Source of the DNA: Flavobacteriales bacterium UBA952
Lineage (GTDB): Bacteria; Bacteroidota; Bacteroidia; Flavobacteriales_D; Crocinitomicaceae
NCBI GenBank assembly: GCA_905182495.1
Contig: CAJJBU010000003.1
Span: 62,001 to 126,000 of the forward strand
Length of the DNA: 64,000 nt
Direction: 5' to 3'
Part shown: positions 58,201 through 64,000 of the stretch, piece after piece
Numbering within the stretch: position 1 is the stretch's first letter
Layout: the number at the start of each line of letters is the position of its first letter
Program-made: the position numbers and the translations under genes
The notes under the pieces: model-generated
Database searches by the model: none
Seen by the model: only the letters and a program-made list of their open reading frames with translations
What the model was told of the DNA's origin: nothing

Positions 58201-60003
58201 TCAATTAACCACAAAAGAAATTGGTTGACTCATTTCTTTTTGAAAACCAAATGGAACTATGCGATATATTCCTTTGGGAAAGGATTTTACATCCATCTTA
58301 TTTAATCCCTGCTCAACTTGTACCTGACAAATCTTATAGCCCTTCATATCAAATACGCTCAACAATCCTTTGAACCCACTTTGAATATATAGGATCTCTT
58401 TAACCGGATTAGGATAGGCATGTAGCTTTGGTGGTTTGTTATTAATTAGGTGTAGAACGGGCGTTTCTTCTTCACATGGGTACTCATAAATGGTCGCTTG
58501 TTCATATCGAATTTGAGCGGGGATTTTATTTTGATCCATTACAGACGGAGTACCAATACCTGCCCATTCATCTGTATTTAAAAAATTGGGTGTTGACGGG
58601 TAATAATAGCTTTCATCTCCGAGGTCTTCCGTTCCCGAAGGCGTCATCACTCCTTTATTGTTGTTTCCATATTCAAACTGATCATCTCCCTGTATTGTAT
58701 AGTTGACATAACTATAAGGCGTTTGCGTATTTGGAATTTCATTCCCAACAAGGTTTTGAGAAGGAGAAGTAGCATCACTAAAAAAAATCCCGAATAATGA
58801 AGCTCTGTTTCGTAAAAAAGTATTGTGAGGCCCATTAGCTCCATGTGAGTTGTCAATGACGATATTCTGTCCGCTATTTTGTTCGAACAAATTGGCGTAG
58901 GGATAATTTCCATGCAACACCATATCCCCGGCTGCATCATTAGGTATAATAGGACTTGTGCTCATCCAATAAGGATCCGTTGAAAAATTATACGCAAATA
59001 CATTTCCATTCGGCCCTGCTTGTAATAACATAGAATGTCTTAAATGCTCAAAAACATTATCCTCAATCAAACATTCGTTCGTAGTAAATTGAAGAGCGAC
59101 ACCATAAGCGCGCCCGCCACCGCCATACTCAAACCCATGATGAAAATAGGAGCGACAAATGGCTATATTTGATGAATTCTCAGCAACAATATGAGCAAAG
59201 GTGCAGTTTTCAGATTCTACATTTTTCACCCAACAATTTGAGCCGTAATGGTAGGCAATATTTGATGCTTGTTCAGGAGCTGCATCATCCAATCGGTGAA
59301 TCTTCAAACATTCAATGCCCACATTTGAAATCATATTCATTTTTTTAAACTTTGCCCCTCGTTGAAGTTCAAAATCCATTCTTAAAGATGACTGGAGATA
59401 AATTGTATCTCCTGCTATGTATTGAATTTTGCATATCTGTCCTATCGTATTCAATGCCCATGAAGAGGTCACTAAATCATCATCCTGCTGATACAGCTTT
59501 ATCCAGTCTCCCGAGTTTAGCTGATTGGTTTGATTTGATACAACAAACTCTTGCGTTTTATTTGCATCATTGAATAATAAAAACGCCATAGAATTATCAA
59601 TGCTACCATCAATTCGTATGGCATCTCCTGCACCACCAAGATCAAAATTTAAGAATGTTTGATTCATGCCTTCACCCTTGAGCACTTGATTAGATAGGAG
59701 GTTTATCGTGTTCGTAAAAAGATACTCTCCTGGTGGGAAAAAAAAGATCGCCCCAATTGATCCATATACATTGATTAAGCTGTCCATTTTGGAATCATTG
59801 GCTATATTACCAAAATTATCAAGCCCTTGATTGACCACATTTACCCAAATGAAATCTGTGGTTGAAGTATCTTGCAATCCTGCAGATTCCCATGGAACCA
59901 ACCTGTCCGAAGGTACAATCTGGGAATATCCAAAATGACTATACAAGAGCACAAAAGAAAAGAGGAGAGACTTAAACTTTGAAATCATCTTAGTAATCGT
60001 CAT
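58201..60003 (-). CDS. Secreted pectate-lyase-like right-handed beta-helix protein with T9SS-type C-terminus
   Basis: N-terminal pectate-lyase-type segment (DSLINVYGSIGAIFFFPPGEYLFTNTINLLSNQVLKGEG), beta-helix repeats, C-term LHAYPNPVKEILYIQSGFKGLLSVFDMKGY. Confidence 0.8.
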   Translation of the reverse strand: MTITKMISKFKSLLFSFVLLYSHFGYSQIVPSDRLVPWESAGLQDTSTTDFIWVNVVNQGLDNFGNIANDSKMDSLINVYGSIGAIFFFPPGEYLFTNTINLLSNQVLKGEGMNQTFLNFDLGGAGDAIRIDGSIDNSMAFLLFNDANKTQEFVVSNQTNQLNSGDWIKLYQQDDDLVTSSWALNTIGQICKIQYIAGDTIYLQSSLRMDFELQRGAKFKKMNMISNVGIECLKIHRLDDAAPEQASNIAYHYGSNCWVKNVESENCTFAHIVAENSSNIAICRSYFHHGFEYGGGGRAYGVALQFTTNECLIEDNVFEHLRHSMLLQAGPNGNVFAYNFSTDPYWMSTSPIIPNDAAGDMVLHGNYPYANLFEQNSGQNIVIDNSHGANGPHNTFLRNRASLFGIFFSDATSPSQNLVGNEIPNTQTPYSYVNYTIQGDDQFEYGNNNKGVMTPSGTEDLGDESYYYPSTPNFLNTDEWAGIGTPSVMDQNKIPAQIRYEQATIYEYPCEEETPVLHLINNKPPKLHAYPNPVKEILYIQSGFKGLLSVFDMKGYKICQVQVEQGLNKMDVKSFPKGIYRIVPFGFQKEMSQPISFVVN

Positions 60004-60029
60004 AGAAATAAAGATACAATCTTTTTGGC

Positions 60030-61052
60030 TTATTGAAAGGTCTGGAATTTGCGTTCGACAGAACCATCATCATAAATCCACAAAGCAGGGACTCCTTCAT
60101 AAGTTCTTAATTCTCTACCCATATAATCGATAACTTTCAAAAGCTTCTTTGCTTTAATGGTGTTTTCATCAAGCCCTACCATTGTCTCCGGACAAGTTTT
60201 TCCTTCGAGAAAATCCCAAATCACTTGTGGGGAGTAGAAATCCATATTGATTGTTCCCAATCCACCAAATAAAGTCTCAATACCTGGCCACTGATGACCA
60301 CCCCCTACCACCTTAATATGCTCTAGATTCGCACCTTGGCAATTTTGATATATATAACGTTCAGGATAGGATAAATCTAAAAAATTGGTGTTTGGCATTT
60401 CCTCAAAAATCGGCTCGGAATCACAAGATAAAAAGGAGCTCCAAAGTGCCATTGCTTCATCTACCGACGCCCCTGAAGCAGCACCTCCATTATAGGCCAC
60501 TACTCCATCCGAAGTTCCATGAATATGGAGCACAGAGGTAGGAAAACTTGGATTGAAGTTGGCCGCAGTTGTGGTAGACATATTTCCTGAAACTGTTCCT
60601 ATGGCTGCAAAGCACAGTTCAGACTCACTTGTTATTTTATGACTCATAAAGCCACCATTTGAAAAACCACATAGGTATCGGCGGTAAGGATTGGTATTGT
60701 AATTTGTCTCGAAATAAGTCACCAAGGATTCTATAAAACCAAGATCATCAACCTCTGAATTCAAGGAATTCATATCTGCATTCCAAGAGGCATTGAGTCC
60801 ATCGGGGTAACAAACGATAGCATTGTTGGCATCCGCGATTTCATTGAAGCCCGTAATGTTCATGATTCCATTTCCCGTTTGGGTAAGTCCGTGCAGTATG
60901 ATTAATAACGGATACTGCTGTGAAGCATCCCAATTTGAAGGCACGTAATAAACAAAGGTGCGTTCTTCACCATCGAAGGAATAACTGTCTTGTGTTTGCG
61001 CATTGACAAAAATTGAGGTCAGCAAACAAAAGAATAAGAGTGTTTTTAGCAT
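60030..61052 (-). CDS. Secreted polyhydroxybutyrate-depolymerase/feruloyl-esterase-like protein with the same atypical C-terminal tail
   Basis: LIILHGLTQTGNGIMNITGFNEIAD, CGFSNGGFMSH, GGGHQWPG; C-term KLLKVIDYMGRELRTYEGVPALWIYDDGSVERKFQTFQ. Confidence 0.88.
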   Translation of the reverse strand: MLKTLLFFCLLTSIFVNAQTQDSYSFDGEERTFVYYVPSNWDASQQYPLLIILHGLTQTGNGIMNITGFNEIADANNAIVCYPDGLNASWNADMNSLNSEVDDLGFIESLVTYFETNYNTNPYRRYLCGFSNGGFMSHKITSESELCFAAIGTVSGNMSTTTAANFNPSFPTSVLHIHGTSDGVVAYNGGAASGASVDEAMALWSSFLSCDSEPIFEEMPNTNFLDLSYPERYIYQNCQGANLEHIKVVGGGHQWPGIETLFGGLGTINMDFYSPQVIWDFLEGKTCPETMVGLDENTIKAKKLLKVIDYMGRELRTYEGVPALWIYDDGSVERKFQTFQ

Positions 61053-61105
61053 AGTGCAAGATACAAAACAATAAACAGATTTTTCTTAATACGCTAAAAC
61101 ACTCT

Positions 61106-61113
61106 TACCTTTG
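61106..61113 (+). promoter_or_regulatory. Candidate -7 element (TACCTTTG) for the SDR gene
   Basis: Exact TAnnTTTG 25 nt before ATG 61139. Confidence 0.45.
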
Positions 61114-61138
61114 TAGGGTGAAGAACCCACAAAAAGAG

Positions 61139-62686
61139 ATGAAAGAAGAAGAGAAGAGAAAAGAAACCTTAGCGTCGAAAGACATACAAAATTGTATTTC
61201 TATATTGGAATACTTATCTGAAAATGGAGACCAGCTCGTTCAGCTTTCTGAAGAGCAGCGTGTTCAATTAATGAAAGTCGCAGGACAGATCAGCCGACCC
61301 GATCGTATTGAAAGAAAAAAAAGAAACAAAGGCGTGAAGCTTGCAAAAAAGCAGGCTATTGACACTATAAATAAGAAAGCACGTGCAGCTTCAAGCATTC
61401 GTAGTGCGCGGCTAGCCAATATTTTTGAAGCACCACTTCAGATTGCTTTGCCCGAAGGAAAGGCTGAAAAGCAAAAGCTTACTTCCGAGCAAAACTGTTA
61501 TGTCTGCAAAAAGAAATACCTGGAAATTCATCATTTTTATGATGCGATGTGCACAGAATGCGGAGACTTAAACTATATCAAAAGATTTCAGCGCTGTGAC
61601 ATGACTGGTCAAGTGGCTCTCATTACAGGTTCGAGGTTGAAAATTGGATACCATGCGACCTTAATGATTCTGCGCTCAGGAGCATCAGTTATTGCGACTA
61701 CGAGATTTCCTGCAGATTCGGCAATTCGCTTCGCAAAGGAAAAAGATTTTTCCACTTGGGGAGACCGGTTGCATATTTATGGCCTTGATTTACGACACAT
61801 TCCGAGCGTAGAATTATTTGCTACCTACGTGGAACAGAAATACGAGCGCCTAGATATTCTCATCAATAATGCGGCGCAAACGGTAAGGAGGCCTGCAACT
61901 TTTTACAGCCATTTAATGGAAATGGAAAACCTGCCTACGGATGCACACAGCGCAGAAGTACAAAAATTGTTACAGCACCATAGTCAATGCTTAAATGAAT
62001 TGGATGACTTCAGCACCTCGAACTCTGAACATCAAAAAGCCTTGGCTGTCGGTTGGAATGTGCAAACACCTGGGATCGGAATTAAAGCTTCTGCGCAGCT
62101 TTCTCAGATACCGTATAAGTTTGACAATTCTAATGAGGCAAAAGAAGTTTTTCCAGAAGGAAAACTAGATGCAGATTTACAGCAAGTAGATTTGAGAAAA
62201 ACAAATAGCTGGCGGTTAAGAATCGGAGAAGTCGAACCCGTTGAAATGATGGAGGTTCAGCTCGTGAATTCTATTGCACCCTTTGTATTATGCAATCGAC
62301 TTACAGCCTTGATGAGAAAAGACTATACTGGAAAAAAACATGTTGTCAATGTCTCAGCGATGGAAGGCAAGTTCCAAACTTTCAGAAAAGAAGACCGCCA
62401 TCCGCATACCAATATGGCAAAAGCGGCTTTAAATATGCTTACACATACCTCTGCAAGTGACTTGGCTAAAGATGGGATTTTCATGAATGCGGTGGATACC
62501 GGATGGGTTACTGATGAAGACCCTATTGAGCTTGCCAAATTCAAGGAAGATGTTCATGATTTCCAACCTCCTTTAGATATTGTTGATGGCGCTGCACGGG
62601 TATGTGATCCTTTTATTGATGGTATAAATTCTGGAAAGCACTGGTGCGGTCAGTTTCTTAAAGACTATTTCCCGATCAGTTGGTAA
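61139..62686 (+). CDS. Short-chain dehydrogenase/reductase-like protein with N-terminal extension and putative CxxC...CxxC zinc ribbon
   Basis: [88 protein letters not shown]...[15 protein letters not shown]. The ORF track start is GTG 61118; ATG 61139 is preferred. Confidence 0.83.
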   Translation: MKEEEKRKETLASKDIQNCISILEYLSENGDQLVQLSEEQRVQLMKVAGQISRPDRIERKKRNKGVKLAKKQAIDTINKKARAASSIRSARLANIFEAPLQIALPEGKAEKQKLTSEQNCYVCKKKYLEIHHFYDAMCTECGDLNYIKRFQRCDMTGQVALITGSRLKIGYHATLMILRSGASVIATTRFPADSAIRFAKEKDFSTWGDRLHIYGLDLRHIPSVELFATYVEQKYERLDILINNAAQTVRRPATFYSHLMEMENLPTDAHSAEVQKLLQHHSQCLNELDDFSTSNSEHQKALAVGWNVQTPGIGIKASAQLSQIPYKFDNSNEAKEVFPEGKLDADLQQVDLRKTNSWRLRIGEVEPVEMMEVQLVNSIAPFVLCNRLTALMRKDYTGKKHVVNVSAMEGKFQTFRKEDRHPHTNMAKAALNMLTHTSASDLAKDGIFMNAVDTGWVTDEDPIELAKFKEDVHDFQPPLDIVDGAARVCDPFIDGINSGKHWCGQFLKDYFPISW

Positions 62687-62811
62687 ACCACGGATTAATT
62701 GCACACTAAATGCACGATCGGCCTAAAAAGTAGCGATTTACGTTTTGGCTAAAAATTGTTCCTTTTCGGCTTATATTTCATAATTTAGGGCAAATAAATC
62801 AACATAAACAT

Positions 62812-64000
62812 ATGAAACTTATACTCAACCTCTTTTTTACACTCGTCATTTCCATTTCATTTTCGCAAAGTAATACAGGAGACCAATCTCAAACAAACCC
62901 TTATGTACCAGGGGATTTAATCGTTCAGGTTTTCGACGATGCCAAGATTCGAGACCTTGTTTTTCGAGCACCTGAAAACTACAAACTGAATATTGTTAAA
63001 GAACTGTCACCTACAGCACATATTTGGCAACTGAGCTTTGATCCGAATGCAGTTTCGCATGAAACCATGATCAATTGGTTCTATGGACAGCACGAAACAG
63101 CGCTTGCTCAAAACAACTATTATTTAAAGCTAAGGTCAACAATACCCAACGACGCTACCTTTACAAGTCAGTGGCACCATAACAATACCGGGCAAACTGG
63201 TGGAACGACAGATGCAGATATCGATTCAGATTTGGCTTGGGACATCACAACAGGTGGAACAACCGCATCGGGACACGATATTGTAGTATGTCTTATTGAA
63301 AGTGGAAACCTAGACCACCAAGATCTATCCCCAAACAGATGGGTCAATACTAATGAAATTGAAAATAATGGTATCGATGATGACGGCAATGGATATGTAG
63401 ATGACTATAACGGTTGGAATCCTTTGCAAAACAATGACAACTACGGAACAGGTGCACACGGAACAAACTGCCTCGGGATGATGGGTGCAAAAGGAAATAA
63501 CGGACTTAATGTTGTTGGTGCCAATTGGGATGTAAAATTGATGGTCGTTGGAGGCTATAGTATCAATACAGATGCCAATGCTATTGAAGCTTATCAGTAC
63601 CCATATGACATGAGAGTTTTATGGAACAATTCTGGAGGGGCGCAAGGCGCATTTGTTGTGGCAACGAGTTCTTCATGGGGGATTGATGGCGAAAACCCAA
63701 ACAATCACCCAGTTTGGTGTAACTTCTATACAACACTTGGTCAAGCAGGTATACTGAATGTAGGAGCAACCACAAACTCCAATTTAAATGTCGATACCGC
63801 AGGTGACATGCCAACAGCATGTGATACGCCATATATGATTGGTGTTGGTCGTACAGATCATAATGACAATACAGCAGGTGGGTACGGTGCAACTACCATT
63901 GAATTCGGTGCTCCAGGAATTAACGTAGTTACGACTGCAGGAACAAACGGAACGACAACAACAACGGGAACTTCCTTTTCCTGTCCATTGACAGCAGGAG
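62812..64000 (+). CDS. Subtilisin-like (S8) serine peptidase, partial (runs off the window end)
   Basis: Manual translation: MKLILNLFFTLVISISFSQSNTG...SGHDIVVCLIESGNLDHQDL...GTGAHGTNCLGMMGAKGNN...GTSFSCPLTAG; signal peptide and S8 motifs. Not in the ORF track because it lacks a stop. Confidence 0.88.
   Translation, partial: MKLILNLFFTLVISISFSQSNTGDQSQTNPYVPGDLIVQVFDDAKIRDLVFRAPENYKLNIVKELSPTAHIWQLSFDPNAVSHETMINWFYGQHETALAQNNYYLKLRSTIPNDATFTSQWHHNNTGQTGGTTDADIDSDLAWDITTGGTTASGHDIVVCLIESGNLDHQDLSPNRWVNTNEIENNGIDDDGNGYVDDYNGWNPLQNNDNYGTGAHGTNCLGMMGAKGNNGLNVVGANWDVKLMVVGGYSINTDANAIEAYQYPYDMRVLWNNSGGAQGAFVVATSSSWGIDGENPNNHPVWCNFYTTLGQAGILNVGATTNSNLNVDTAGDMPTACDTPYMIGVGRTDHNDNTAGGYGATTIEFGAPGINVVTTAGTNGTTTTTGTSFSCPLTAG

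Noticed and set aside
1-64000. Search for transposases, integrases, prophage or classical defence genes
   Set aside because: No ORF product resembled these; the window reads as ordinary chromosome with surface-protein genes.

Overview
This 64 kb window looks like a chromosomal segment of a marine-type Bacteroidota (Flavobacteriales-like) genome. The sequence itself is densely coded and AT-rich, with exact TAnnTTTG (-7 type) motifs in several intergenic spacers. The most coherent functional content is the Type IX secretion (T9SS)/gliding apparatus: a PorP/SprF-like protein followed by gldK-gldL-gldM-gldN on the minus strand. Many probable T9SS cargo proteins surround it: large SprB/PKD-repeat adhesins, M14 and S8 peptidases, esterases, a beta-helix protein and a cupredoxin, with type A or gliding-associated (type B) C-termini. 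Housekeeping genes include etfBA, a DUF151 bifunctional nuclease, menA, a DbpA-like helicase, kbl, a fused 2-oxoacid dehydrogenase E1, miaE, a beta-carbonic anhydrase plus SulP transporter, and alkB. There are two tRNAs, Pro(GGG) and Arg(CCT). I saw no CRISPR array, rRNA, prophage or transposase. I did not find a clear new multi-gene system such as a defence island. The best leads are: (i) an arginase-fold protein with degraded metal ligands next to the T9SS operon; (ii) a tandem amidohydrolase locus in which only one of three domains keeps HxH; (iii) a zinc-ribbon-fused SDR lacking the catalytic Tyr; (iv) lamin-tail-like domains nested inside consecutive SprB repeats; (v) a shared atypical C-terminal tail on two esterases; and (vi) a truncated alkB duplicate abutting a phosphatase/sulfatase-like gene.
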